Assembly (NCBI GenBank): GCA_017533425.1
Contig: JAFXIE010000082.1
Span: 1 to 35,019, forward strand
Reading direction: 5' to 3'
DNA from: Clostridia bacterium
GTDB taxonomy: Bacteria; Bacillota; Clostridia; Oscillospirales; QAMX01
DNA length: 35,019 nucleotides
Shown here: one piece after another, positions 1 through 7,484 of the stretch
Layout of the letters: each line of letters begins with the position of its first letter
Numbering within the stretch: the stretch's first letter is position 1
Notes under the pieces: model-generated
What the model saw: only the letters and a program-made list of their open reading frames with translations
Told to the model about the DNA's origin: nothing
The model's database searches: none
Made by a program: the position numbers and the translations under genes

Positions 1-2
1 AT

Positions 3-141
3 TGTCCTGCGGACAGTTTATGGGCGAATAGAATATCACTGAAGCCGCAAGGCTTTAATATCACTTTCTTTTGGAAATATCTCGCCACAGGCGAGGTATT
101 TCCAAAAGAAAATATCACGCTGACGATAGTCAGCATATCAC
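3..141. repeat. Modular hairpin array with AATATCAC linkers
   Basis: Four palindromes of different sequence are separated by a near-constant linker. Stems: 3-7/11-15 (TGTCC/GGACA), 42-46/51-55 (AAGCC/GGCTT, loop GCAA), 65-86/90-111 (22 bp with one G-T pair, loop ACA) and 119-124/129-134 (GCTGAC/GTCAGC, loop GATA). The linker is AATATCACT at 32-40 and 57-65, AATATCAC at 111-118 and ATATCAC at 135-141. The stems are unrelated in sequence and only the linker is repeated, so this is neither a CRISPR nor a simple tandem repeat. The array runs off, or starts close to, the left edge of the window. Function is unknown; an intergenic mosaic element or the remnant of a hairpin-rich mobile unit are both possible. 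Confidence 0.75.
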
Positions 142-154
142 TTAACAAACAAAA

Positions 155-192
155 AGAAAGAGAAGACTCGTTAAAATATACGAATCTTCTCT
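155..192 (-). terminator. Terminator-like hairpin downstream of ybaK
   Basis: An 8-bp stem AGAGAAGA/TCTTCTCT (159-166/185-192) is extended inwards by TCGT/ACGA (168-171/180-183). On the minus strand it is followed by a T-rich run opposite 151-155. It is the first plausible stop for transcription leaving ybaK, although it lies about 140 bases past the stop codon. The stem is also T-flanked on the plus strand, so it could act in both directions. Confidence 0.5.
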
Positions 193-211
193 TTTCTGTT
201 GCTCTGTGGGT

Positions 212-249
212 TTGGGCTACCGCCCAAGTGCATTTGTGCATACAAATGC
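212..249. repeat. Two adjacent short palindromes
   Basis: TTGGGC-TACC-GCCCAA at 212-227 and GCATTTGT-GCAT-ACAAATGC at 230-249 are perfect hairpins with four-base loops, lying almost head to tail. They resemble the stems of the array further left but lack the AATATCAC linker. No gene was seen in 1-330; the stretch 250-330 shows nothing recognisable. Confidence 0.6.
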
Positions 250-330
250 GATGCCGGTTCTTAACAGAAACGGGTGTGTTTACAAATTTTCCGATAAGAA
301 CAACACTGTTTTCGCTTCGTCTCTTTATCT

Positions 331-807
331 TTAAGATACCGTCAGGGCGGCGTAGCTTCCGCCGGTGATGCGCAGCAGATCCTCCGGTGCGCATACAAGC
401 TGCAGCCCCCGCTTTCCGCCGGAAAAGGTGATGGTATCAAAGAGCTGCGCCGTCTCCTCCACAAAGGTGGGGAAGGCTTTCTTCATTCCCACAGGGGAGC
501 ATGCGCCGCGGATATAGCCCGTTACCTCCGTCAGGCGAGCCAGGGGCAGCATCTGCACCGATTTCTCCCCGGCTGCCCGGGCGGCAGCCTTGAGATCCAG
601 CTCCTCCGCCACGGGAATGACAAAAACCAGGGGGCTTCCGGAGGCGCCCAGGGCAACCAGGGTCTTGAAAACCTGTTCCACCGGCCAGCCGATCATGCCG
701 GCAATATGTACGCCGTCCATAAACTCGGTGCATTCATATCGCAGCGCATCAAAGGCTATGCCCTCGCGCTCCAGAATGCGCATGGCATTGGTTTTTTCTT
801 CCTTCAT
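331..807 (-). CDS. ybaK: YbaK/EbsC-family Cys-tRNA(Pro) deacylase
   Basis: This 158-residue protein has the length and motif order of the YbaK family, which hydrolyses misacylated Cys-tRNA(Pro) in trans to prolyl-tRNA synthetase. Visible landmarks are the N-terminal KTNAMRILEREGI stretch, VFKTLVA near residues 46-52 containing the conserved lysine, and the GYIRGACSPVGMKKAFPTF block near residues 97-115, the family's substrate-pocket signature. The start overlaps the stop of the upstream small membrane protein (ATGA at 804-807), so the two are probably translationally coupled. The stop is TAA. There is no sign of damage. The family assignment is firm; the exact substrate (Cys-tRNA-Pro or a related mischarged tRNA) is known from homologues, not from this sequence. 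Confidence 0.93.
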   Translation of the reverse strand: MKEEKTNAMRILEREGIAFDALRYECTEFMDGVHIAGMIGWPVEQVFKTLVALGASGSPLVFVIPVAEELDLKAAARAAGEKSVQMLPLARLTEVTGYIRGACSPVGMKKAFPTFVEETAQLFDTITFSGGKRGLQLVCAPEDLLRITGGSYAALTVS

Positions 808-1055
808 TTTTCCATACGCTTTCTTCTGCGGCGCTCAAAGGCGCGAAGGATGGCGCAGGCCAGCGAAAGCGCCGCCGAGGCAAAGAAAAAGAAGACCACC
901 GGCGGCCAAAGCACAGGATAGAGCACCTGCGTCAGGCAGACCAGCTCACTTGCGTAAATATAGGCGCTCTCATACAGCCGGATGCCGAGAAGCAGCAGCC
1001 CGGACAGCAGAAATCCCGCCACAGAAATATCCCGAAGGGGTTTTAGAACAAGCAT
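804..1055 (-). CDS. Small two-helix membrane protein, function unknown
   Basis: A protein of 83 residues with two hydrophobic segments, roughly residues 10-30 and 45-65, ending in a very basic tail (RAFERRRRKRMEK), which suggests a cytoplasmic C terminus. I do not recognise a family. The ATG at 1055 is chosen over a TTG two codons earlier because GAGG lies 7 bases before the ATG but only about one base before the TTG. A consensus promoter sits upstream, and the stop overlaps the ybaK start by ATGA, so this is the first gene of a two-gene unit. The reading frame is clean, and coupling to a conserved gene supports it as real. Confidence 0.7.
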   Translation of the reverse strand: MLVLKPLRDISVAGFLLSGLLLLGIRLYESAYIYASELVCLTQVLYPVLWPPVVFFFFASAALSLACAILRAFERRRRKRMEK

Positions 1056-1087
1056 ACTCAAACCTCGCAGAGAGAATCTTTGCCCAT

Positions 1088-1116
1088 ATTATACATTTTT
1101 CTTCCGCCCGTGTCAA
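1088..1116 (-). promoter_or_regulatory. Sigma-A promoter for the small membrane gene and ybaK
   Basis: Minus strand: TTGACA (1111-1116), 17-base spacer, TATAAT (1088-1093), both hexamers perfect consensus. It is back to back with the plus-strand promoter at 1134-1162. Confidence 0.88.
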
Positions 1117-1133
1117 TTTATCCCCATTCGGAT

Positions 1134-1162
1134 TTGAAATATCCGCCGCAGAATGCTATAAT
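1134..1162 (+). promoter_or_regulatory. Sigma-A promoter for the metallo-hydrolase/acyl-CoA synthetase operon
   Basis: TTGAAA (1134-1139), 17-base spacer, TATAAT (1157-1162), placed 37 bases before the ATG at 1200. A GGAGG Shine-Dalgarno follows at about 1187-1191. Confidence 0.88.
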
Positions 1163-1199
1163 ACCGATAAGAAAGACACAAATTCCGGAGGTCACCGCT

Positions 1200-2051
1200 A
1201 TGCGCTTCTATCAGCATATGCCCCACCCCGAAACCCTTGGCATGGGTTATATCTTCCGCACCGACAGCGGAAAGCTGCTGGTCATCGACGGTGGGCTGGA
1301 TGCCTACAGCCACGACACCGAGGGAAGCCTCTTTGATGCCCTCTGCCGGCTCTCCGGCTCCCCGCGTCCCCACATCGACGAATGGATCTTCACCCACATT
1401 CATTCCGACCACGTGGGCGAATTCTGCCGCATGGCAGAGGATCACAACGGCGAGTTCACCGTCGGCCGGTTCCACTTCAACTTCCCCTCGGAGGCCTTTC
1501 TTGCCCGCCATGCCGTGGCAAAGGATCTCAGCTGGTTCCGCCGCTTCCGCAAGGCCTACTGCCTTTACCACCAGGACCCCACCGCCTATGACCGCTACCG
1601 CCGGGTGCTGCGGGGCGATCGCTTTACGCTGGATGGCATTGAGGTGGAATTCCTGCGGGTTCCCAACGAAAACATTCTTCCAAACCCCGTCAACAATACC
1701 TCCATCGTCTTCCGCCTGAAGGCCGCCGGCCAGCGCTGGCTCTTCCTCGGCGATCTCGGCGTTGAGGGCGGAAACGAGCTCGCCGCCATCTGCGGTGAGG
1801 GGCTTTCCTGCGACATCTGCCAGATGGCTCACCACGGGCAAAAGGGCGTCGGCGACAATGTCTATGCCCTGGCTGCCCCCAAAATCTGCATCTTTTCCTC
1901 CGCCACCTGGTGCTGGAACAATACTGAGCCTGCGCGCATTCTGCATACGCGCAGCCTGCCCGAGATCCGGGCGGCAAAGCACATCGTTGCCTGCCTCACC
2001 GGCAATGCCGAGTGGGAGCTTCCTCTGAACTGCGCAGAAGAAAGGCGGTAA
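1200..2051 (+). CDS. Metallo-beta-lactamase-fold hydrolase, copy 1
   Basis: This 283-residue protein carries the metal-binding motif THIHSDHVGEF (HxHxDH) near residues 65-75, a later LGDLG aspartate near 180 and AHHGQKG near 205-211, the usual ligand set of MBL-fold hydrolases. No signal peptide is visible, so it is probably cytoplasmic. Substrate is unknown. ATG 1200 is preferred to upstream in-frame starts because it has GGAGG at the right distance and lies just after a consensus promoter. It is followed after 6 bases by a paralogue with which it shares a 72-base identical tract (1662-1733 and 2529-2600). The C-terminal third differs most between the copies, a natural place for specificity differences. 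The two copies and an acyl-CoA synthetase form one plus-strand operon. Confidence 0.85.
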   Translation: MRFYQHMPHPETLGMGYIFRTDSGKLLVIDGGLDAYSHDTEGSLFDALCRLSGSPRPHIDEWIFTHIHSDHVGEFCRMAEDHNGEFTVGRFHFNFPSEAFLARHAVAKDLSWFRRFRKAYCLYHQDPTAYDRYRRVLRGDRFTLDGIEVEFLRVPNENILPNPVNNTSIVFRLKAAGQRWLFLGDLGVEGGNELAAICGEGLSCDICQMAHHGQKGVGDNVYALAAPKICIFSSATWCWNNTEPARILHTRSLPEIRAAKHIVACLTGNAEWELPLNCAEERR

Positions 2052-2057
2052 ATCATC

Positions 2058-2924
2058 ATGAAGGTGCATCTTCTCTCTCCCCATCCCGGAGTTTTGACCA
2101 TGGGCTTTGTCTTTGTCACCGACAGCGGCAAGACCCTTGTGATCGACGGCGGCATGGATGATCCCCCCGGCGCCGAAAAAAAATACGCCGGCTACCTCTT
2201 CTCCGAGCTGCAGCGCATCACCGGAAAGGGGCGTCCCTATATCGATGCCTGGATCTTCACCCACATTCATTCCGACCATGTGGGAGAATTCTGCCGCATG
2301 ACAGAGACCCTCAACAGCGAGTTTGGCGTGCGCAATTTCTATTTCCATTTCCCCTCCGAGGAGTTTGCCGAGAAGTATTTCTCCGGCGAGGATCTCTTCT
2401 GGTTCCGCCGCTTCCGCAAGGCCTACAACGCCTTTTTCTATGACGATATGGCCTTTGCGCGCCATACCCCCGTGTGCGTCGGTCAACGCATCGAGCTGGA
2501 CGGCCTTGAGGTAGAATTCCTGCGGGTGCCCAACGAAAACATTCTTCCAAACCCCGTCAACAATACCTCCATCGTCTTCCGCCTGAAGGCCGCCGGCCAG
2601 AGCTGGCTTTTCCTCGGTGATCTCGGCATCGAGGGCGGAAATGAGCTTGCCTCCATGTACGGCAAGGGGCTTGCCTGCGATATCTGCCAGCTTTCTCACC
2701 ACGGCCAGAAGGGGGTTGGCGAGAATGTGTACGACCTTGCCGCGCCTACCCTCTGCATCAACAATGCCCCCCAGTGGAGCTGGGAGAATCTTGGCCGCGG
2801 AGGGCCGGGAACCGGTCCCTTCCGCTGCGCGGAAACCGCGGCCATGCCCGCCGTTGCCCGCGCAAAGCAAATGCTGGTCTTCCAAGACGGCACCCGCGAG
2901 CTTACCCTCCCGCTTGAGATCTGA
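2058..2924 (+). CDS. Metallo-beta-lactamase-fold hydrolase, copy 2
   Basis: This 288-residue tandem paralogue of the preceding gene has the same THIHSDHVGEF motif, the LGDLG aspartate and SHHGQKG. The shared WFRRFRKAY and NPVNNTSIVFRLKAAG segments are nearly identical in DNA as well as protein. It lacks the first copy's long C-terminal tail and instead has a WSWENLGRGGPGTG loop. The stop overlaps the next start (TGATG at 2922-2926), so expression of the acyl-CoA synthetase is probably coupled to it. Duplication is certain from sequence; the reaction is not known. A cytoplasmic hydrolase acting on thioesters or phosphoesters is possible given the neighbour, but this is only context. Confidence 0.84.
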   Translation: MKVHLLSPHPGVLTMGFVFVTDSGKTLVIDGGMDDPPGAEKKYAGYLFSELQRITGKGRPYIDAWIFTHIHSDHVGEFCRMTETLNSEFGVRNFYFHFPSEEFAEKYFSGEDLFWFRRFRKAYNAFFYDDMAFARHTPVCVGQRIELDGLEVEFLRVPNENILPNPVNNTSIVFRLKAAGQSWLFLGDLGIEGGNELASMYGKGLACDICQLSHHGQKGVGENVYDLAAPTLCINNAPQWSWENLGRGGPGTGPFRCAETAAMPAVARAKQMLVFQDGTRELTLPLEI

Positions 2925-4600
2925 TGGAGAAGATGAGCAACCGCCCGTGGCTTGCAAGCTACGGAGATATACCGAAAAATCTCTCCTATCCCGGCTGCTC
3001 CATGTATGCGCTGGTGCGCCGGGCAGCCGAGAAATACCCCGACACGCATGCCTGGGAATTTGAGGGTAACTACGCAAGCTATCCTTCCTTTCTTGCCGCC
3101 ATCGACCGGGCGGCACGGGCGCTGTATGCCCTGGGGCTGCGCGCCGGGGAGAGCATCATGCTGGCGCTGCCCAACTGCCCCCAGGCCGCCGAGCTCTTCT
3201 ATGCCGCCGACCGCATCGGCGCCGTGGCAAATATGGTGCATCCCCTCTCCTCCCCGGGAGAATTCCGCCGCTACGGCGAGCTCTCCGGCAGCCGCTTTGC
3301 CGTGACGCTGGAAAGCTTTGCGCCAAAGCTCTGCGCCGCCTGCCCGGAAATCCGCGTCATCACCACCCGCATCAGCGACGCCCTCTCCCCCGCTCTGCGT
3401 CCCGCCTACCGGCTGATTTCCGAGGCAAAATACCGCCGCAGAGCAAAGCATCTTCCGGTTATGCGGTGGAAGGAATTCCTTTCCGCCGGAAAAGGCGCCA
3501 CACTTCCGTCCCTGCGGGACACGGGATGTGCTCCCGCCGTCATTCTCTACAGCGGCGGCACCACCGGCATCACCAAGGCCATCCTGCACTCCGCCGACGC
3601 CTTCAATGCCGCCGGCCTGCAAACCATGGCGGCAAATCATTTCTGCCATCCGGACGGGCACCGTATGCTGGCCGTTCTGCCCAATTTTCACGGCTTCGGC
3701 CTGGGCATCGGCTTCCACGCCGCCTTCATTCACGGCTGCACCGTCATGCTCCTTCCCCGCTTTTCTGCGAAGGGCGTTCTGCGCCTTTTGAAAAAGCGCC
3801 CCAGCTATATGACCGGTGTGCCCACCATGTTTGAGGCGCTGCTGCGAACCCCGCCGCCCCGGCGGCTGAATCTTTCCTCTCTGCGGGGCGTTTATTCCGG
3901 AGGCGACAGCCTTCCGTCCGATCTAAAGGCCCGATTTGACGCATTTTTGGCCGCCCACGGGGCAAAGACCGTCCTGCGCGAGGGCTACGGCGCCACGGAA
4001 TGCGTCGCCGCCTGCTGTCTGTCCCCGGAGGGCGGTGTCCGCGCCGGCTCCATCGGCATTCCCTTTCCCGATATGTGCCTGCGCGTATGCACCCCTGGCA
4101 CGGAGGATCCCCTTCCCCCGGGGAGCGACGGCGAGCTGTGCGTTTCCGGCCCCACGGTCATGCTTGGCTATCTCAACGATCCCGAGGAAACCGCCCTCAC
4201 CCTCCGCCGGGATGCCGACGGCATGCTCTGGCTTCACACCGGCGACATCGGCCGCATGGATGCCGACGGCTATTTTTACTTCCGCGGTCGGCTGAAGCGC
4301 ATGATCGTCACCTCCGGCTACAATGTCTATCCAAAGGAGCTTGAGCACATCCTTGCAGGCCATCCAAAAATCGCCGCCGTATGCACTGTGGGCGTTCCCG
4401 ATGCCTACCGCATCCAGCGCATCCGCGCCTGCATTGTCCCCGCCGCAGGCATTTCCCCCGGTCCGGAGCTGCAGGCGGAGATCGCCGCCTTTGCCGCGGA
4501 AAATATTGCCCGCTATGCCCTGCCCAGGGAGTATATCTTCCTGGAGGAGCTTCCGCGAACGCCCCTCGGCAAGATCGACTACCGGCAGCTGGAAAAATGA
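2924..4600 (+). CDS. AMP-forming acyl-CoA synthetase (class I adenylate-forming enzyme)
   Basis: This 558-residue protein has all the core motifs: a phosphate-binding loop SGGTTGITK near residues 208-216, EGYGATE near 352, HTGDIGRMDADG near 437-448, and a C-terminal PLGKIDYRQ whose lysine is the adenylation lysine. Members activate a carboxylate to acyl-AMP and then to acyl-CoA. Acyl chain length cannot be told from sequence. The start overlaps the upstream hydrolase stop; an in-frame ATG at 2936 is an alternative start. The gene ends at a perfect palindromic terminator shared with the converging acyl-CoA synthetase on the other strand. Three acyl-CoA synthetases lie within 14 kb here, on both sides of a branched-chain 2-oxoacid oxidoreductase operon. 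Confidence 0.9.
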   Translation: MEKMSNRPWLASYGDIPKNLSYPGCSMYALVRRAAEKYPDTHAWEFEGNYASYPSFLAAIDRAARALYALGLRAGESIMLALPNCPQAAELFYAADRIGAVANMVHPLSSPGEFRRYGELSGSRFAVTLESFAPKLCAACPEIRVITTRISDALSPALRPAYRLISEAKYRRRAKHLPVMRWKEFLSAGKGATLPSLRDTGCAPAVILYSGGTTGITKAILHSADAFNAAGLQTMAANHFCHPDGHRMLAVLPNFHGFGLGIGFHAAFIHGCTVMLLPRFSAKGVLRLLKKRPSYMTGVPTMFEALLRTPPPRRLNLSSLRGVYSGGDSLPSDLKARFDAFLAAHGAKTVLREGYGATECVAACCLSPEGGVRAGSIGIPFPDMCLRVCTPGTEDPLPPGSDGELCVSGPTVMLGYLNDPEETALTLRRDADGMLWLHTGDIGRMDADGYFYFRGRLKRMIVTSGYNVYPKELEHILAGHPKIAAVCTVGVPDAYRIQRIRACIVPAAGISPGPELQAEIAAFAAENIARYALPREYIFLEELPRTPLGKIDYRQLEK

Positions 4601-4604
4601 ATAT

Positions 4605-4640
4605 AAAAAATGAGACATTCAGCTGAATGTCTCATTTTTT
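4605..4640. terminator. Bidirectional terminator between converging acyl-CoA synthetase genes
   Basis: A perfect 36-base palindrome: six A, a 12-base arm TGAGACATTCAG, its complement, then six T. It reads as a strong intrinsic terminator on both strands and lies exactly between the stops at 4600 (+) and 4642 (-). Confidence 0.95.
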
Positions 4641-4641
4641 C

Positions 4642-6339
4642 TTATTTTCCGTACTTTTTCATATCCATCTGGCGGATCTCCGTCCGGCGGATCTTGCCCG
4701 AGAAGGTCTTGGGAAGCTCGTCCCAGAACTCCACCACACGGGGATATTTATAGGGTGCGGTATTCTTCTTGACGTAGTTCTGCAGCTCCTTGACCAGCTC
4801 TTCGGAGGGGGTGTAGCCCTTCTGCAGGACGATGGTTGCCTTGACGCAGAAGCCGCGCACAGCATCGGGAATGCCGGTAACGGCAACCTCCAGCACCGCC
4901 GGGTGCTCCAGCAGAACGCTCTCCACCTCGAAGGGGCCGATGCGGTAGCCGGAGGACTTGATGACATCGTCATTGCGGCCGACGTAGTGATAGAGCCCGC
5001 GCTCATCGCGGAAGGCAGTGTCGCCGGTGTGATAGAAGCCATCGTGCCAGGACTCCGCCGTCTCCTCTTCGTTGAGGTAGTAGCAGGTCAGCAGACCGCG
5101 GGGACGCTCCTCCCTGGAGGGGGCACGCACGCAGATCTCTCCCGTCACGCCGGGGGCGCATTCGTTGCCGTCCTCATCGAGAATGCGGACATCCCAACCG
5201 GGCGCCGGCAGTCCCATGGAGCCGGGACAGGGCTTCATCCAGGGGGAAATGGTGCAAAGCATGACCGCCGTCTCGCTCTGGCCAAAGCCTTCATGGATCT
5301 CCAGGCCGGTGGCCCGTTTCCATTCATTGAAGATCTCCGGATTGAGAGCCTCACCCGCCGTGCAGCAGTGGGTGATGGAGGAAAGATCATACTTTGAAAC
5401 GTCATTCTGCAGAATCAGCCGGTACATGGTCGGCGGAACACAGAAGGTGGTGATCCGGTACTTTTCCAGCAGGTGCAGGATGTTTTTTCCGTCAAACTTA
5501 TCATAATCGTAGACAAAAATGGCGCTTTCACCAAACCACTGGCCGTAGAGCTTGCCCCAGAAGGCCTTCTGCCAGCCGGTGTCGGAGATGGTGAAGTGCA
5601 GACCGCCATCCACAACTCTGTGCCAGAAAACGCCGGTCATAATGTGACCCAGCGGATAGGTAAAATCGTGGGCGATCATCTTCGGATAACCAGTGGTTCC
5701 CGAGGAGAAGCACATCATCATGATATCATCGGCGCGGGTGGCAGCCTCGCCGGTGGGGCGGGTCCAGGCAGCGCTTGCGCCGGCGATACCGGCCTCGATA
5801 TCCAGCCAGCCGCCGCCAACGGGCTCTTTTCCGCCGGTGACAAACTTGTAGCGGATGGTCTCGTAGGCATCCATGCCGGCATCGAACTGCTCGGTGCAGT
5901 CACCGTCGCCGGTGATGATGGCCGCCGCGAGACGGCCGGCATTGGCGCGGTAAACATAGTCCTTGCGGGTCAGCATCTTGGATGCCGGCACCGCCACGGC
6001 GCCGATTTTGTGCAGACCCATCAGCACCGGCCAGAAAAGCCAGGTGCATTTCATGACGAGCAGCACAAAATCGCCCTTGCGCAGGCCGACCTCGGTGAAA
6101 TAATTGGCCGCCTTATTGGAGAGATCGGAAATATCCTTAAAGGTAAAACGCTTCTCTTCAAAATCCCTCGAAACCCAGACAAGGGCTTCCTTATCAGGTT
6201 TTTCTGCCGCGAGGACATCGATGACATCGTAGGCAAAGTTGAAATTTTCCGGCCACGTCAGCTTAAAATTCTTCTGCGCATCCGCAAGGGAGGTAAATGA
6301 ATCGCGATGGCAGCCGGTATAGGTCTCATAAATGGGCAT
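4642..6339 (-). CDS. AMP-forming acyl-CoA synthetase, medium- or branched-chain type
   Basis: This 565-residue protein resembles the acetyl-CoA/medium-chain acyl-CoA synthetase branch. Landmarks are CFSSGTTGYPK near residues 210-220, GFGQSET near 350, YHTGDTAFRDERG near 432-444, and a C-terminal FSGKIRRTEIR carrying the catalytic lysine near 548. It is the last gene of the ilvE-vor operon, 18 bases after the XRE-cupin regulator, and ends at a strong terminator. In this context the likely substrates are branched-chain or aryl acids corresponding to the acyl-CoAs handled by the Vor complex (isobutyrate, isovalerate, 2-methylbutyrate, phenylacetate). That is inference from position. The enzyme could work in either direction physiologically. 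Confidence 0.92.
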   Translation of the reverse strand: MPIYETYTGCHRDSFTSLADAQKNFKLTWPENFNFAYDVIDVLAAEKPDKEALVWVSRDFEEKRFTFKDISDLSNKAANYFTEVGLRKGDFVLLVMKCTWLFWPVLMGLHKIGAVAVPASKMLTRKDYVYRANAGRLAAAIITGDGDCTEQFDAGMDAYETIRYKFVTGGKEPVGGGWLDIEAGIAGASAAWTRPTGEAATRADDIMMMCFSSGTTGYPKMIAHDFTYPLGHIMTGVFWHRVVDGGLHFTISDTGWQKAFWGKLYGQWFGESAIFVYDYDKFDGKNILHLLEKYRITTFCVPPTMYRLILQNDVSKYDLSSITHCCTAGEALNPEIFNEWKRATGLEIHEGFGQSETAVMLCTISPWMKPCPGSMGLPAPGWDVRILDEDGNECAPGVTGEICVRAPSREERPRGLLTCYYLNEEETAESWHDGFYHTGDTAFRDERGLYHYVGRNDDVIKSSGYRIGPFEVESVLLEHPAVLEVAVTGIPDAVRGFCVKATIVLQKGYTPSEELVKELQNYVKKNTAPYKYPRVVEFWDELPKTFSGKIRRTEIRQMDMKKYGK

Positions 6340-6357
6340 GTCGAAATTCCACCTGTG

Positions 6358-6924
6358 TTATTTCAGCACAACGGCAATGAACTGTGCCGGTTCGTCCTGA
6401 TTGATTTCTTCCTCGGCGCGAAGCTGCATGCAGTGCGGAATGGAGGAATCAAAATACACGCTGTCGCCGGGATCGAGCTCGTAGGATACCGAGCCGATGT
6501 AAAATACCATCTTTCCTGAGAGAACGTAATTGAACTCCTGCCCTTCATGGGCGTGCAGGGTGGGCACTCCCCCGTTGACAACGGTGGTAAGGAAGGGCTC
6601 CGCCTTCTTATTTCGGAAGGTGAAGGCCAGGTGACGGTAGTCATAGTCGTGATTGCGGCGCACCATAAAGCCGTGGCCGGATTTTACGACGGCGCAGGTG
6701 GAAAGCTTGGGAGAATCGCCGCCCATCAGGTCAAAAACATCCACGCCGAGAATGGCCGCGGCGTTGCAGAGAAAGCTGATGGAAAAATCGGTGTTTCCCG
6801 CTTCGTAATCGCGGTATTCCTCCGGGGTGACGCCCAGCTGTGCCGCCATCTTCTCCACGCTGATCTCATTGATCTCGCGCAGATCGGTCAGGCGATCGCC
6901 AATTTCCTTAAATTGTGCATTCAC
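6358..6924 (-). CDS. XRE-family regulator with C-terminal cupin sensor domain
   Basis: This 188-residue protein has an N-terminal helix-turn-helix (about residues 8-65, including VEKMAAQLGVTPEEYRDYEAG) and a C-terminal cupin barrel (about 105-188, with HAHEGQEFNYVLSG and DPGDSVYFDSSIPH supplying the metal-ligand histidines and glutamate). Such proteins are one-component regulators that sense small molecules. The start is GTG at 6924, with AAAGGAG 9 bases upstream; an ATG four bases further on is in another frame. It sits between vorC and an acyl-CoA synthetase in the same operon, so it probably controls this operon, or only the synthetase, in response to an acid or acyl-CoA (inference). Confidence 0.9.
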   Translation of the reverse strand: MNAQFKEIGDRLTDLREINEISVEKMAAQLGVTPEEYRDYEAGNTDFSISFLCNAAAILGVDVFDLMGGDSPKLSTCAVVKSGHGFMVRRNHDYDYRHLAFTFRNKKAEPFLTTVVNGGVPTLHAHEGQEFNYVLSGKMVFYIGSVSYELDPGDSVYFDSSIPHCMQLRAEEEINQDEPAQFIAVVLK

Positions 6925-6941
6925 GGCGGAGTTCTCCTTTG

Positions 6942-7484
6942 CTAATTTTCGTAATTGTAGCCGAGATCCAGCGCCTTGAGGTTCTTCTCAAGAAGACCCG
7001 GCTTCTTTCCGGCCACCATCTTCTCCACCGTGCGAAGCACCTCGTCATAGGCGACGACCTCGCTCTTGCGGACAAGATAACCCAGCATGATCATGTTGGC
7101 AAAGCCGGTCAGGCCGTTGTCAGAGGCCATCTGGGTGGCGGGCAGATAGAAATTCTCGGTGTCTCCGCGCTCGACCTTGCGGTCGATGAGGGAGGAATCC
7201 ACAAAGATCATGGCGCCGGGGACGGCACGCATCTCAAACTTGTCCAGGGAGGGCAGGTTGAGCGCCACAAGGATCTCGGGATCGGTAACAATGGGGGAAC
7301 CGACAGCCTCATCGCTGATGATGACGCTGCAGTTGGAGGTGCCGCCGCGGACCTCGGGACCGTAGGAGGACAGATAGCTGACCTCGCGACCCTCATTGAG
7401 GCCGACCATGGCCAGGAATTTACCGCAGAACTGGACACCCTGACCGCCAAAGCCGGCGATCAGCAGCTGACTTGCCTTGCTCAT
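6942..7484 (-). CDS. vorC: 2-oxoacid:ferredoxin oxidoreductase, gamma subunit
   Basis: This 180-residue protein has the gamma-subunit fold signature (IAGFGGQGVQFCGK near residues 9-22, then SYGPEVRGGTSNCSVI). It forms a complex with the alpha (VorB) and beta (VorA) subunits and a separate ferredoxin-like subunit. Its start overlaps the vorA stop by ATGA. It is the only gene in the window ending in TAG (6942-6944). If that TAG were read as sense, the frame would continue six further codons to a TGA that overlaps the GTG start of the next gene as GTGA. The AAAGGAG of the next gene also lies in this stretch, so the ordinary reading, in which TAG is simply the stop, is still the default. Confidence 0.93.
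   Translation of the reverse strand: MSKASQLLIAGFGGQGVQFCGKFLAMVGLNEGREVSYLSSYGPEVRGGTSNCSVIISDEAVGSPIVTDPEILVALNLPSLDKFEMRAVPGAMIFVDSSLIDRKVERGDTENFYLPATQMASDNGLTGFANMIMLGYLVRKSEVVAYDEVLRTVEKMVAGKKPGLLEKNLKALDLGYNYEN

Noticed and set aside
3-141. CRISPR array at the left end
   Set aside because: The repeated unit is only about 8 bases and the intervening pieces are palindromes, not unique spacers; no cas genes in the window.
1113-3116. 667-codon minus-strand open frame opposite the metallo-hydrolases
   Set aside because: The repeats in it only reflect the tandem duplication on the plus strand; no start site, and it crosses divergent promoters.
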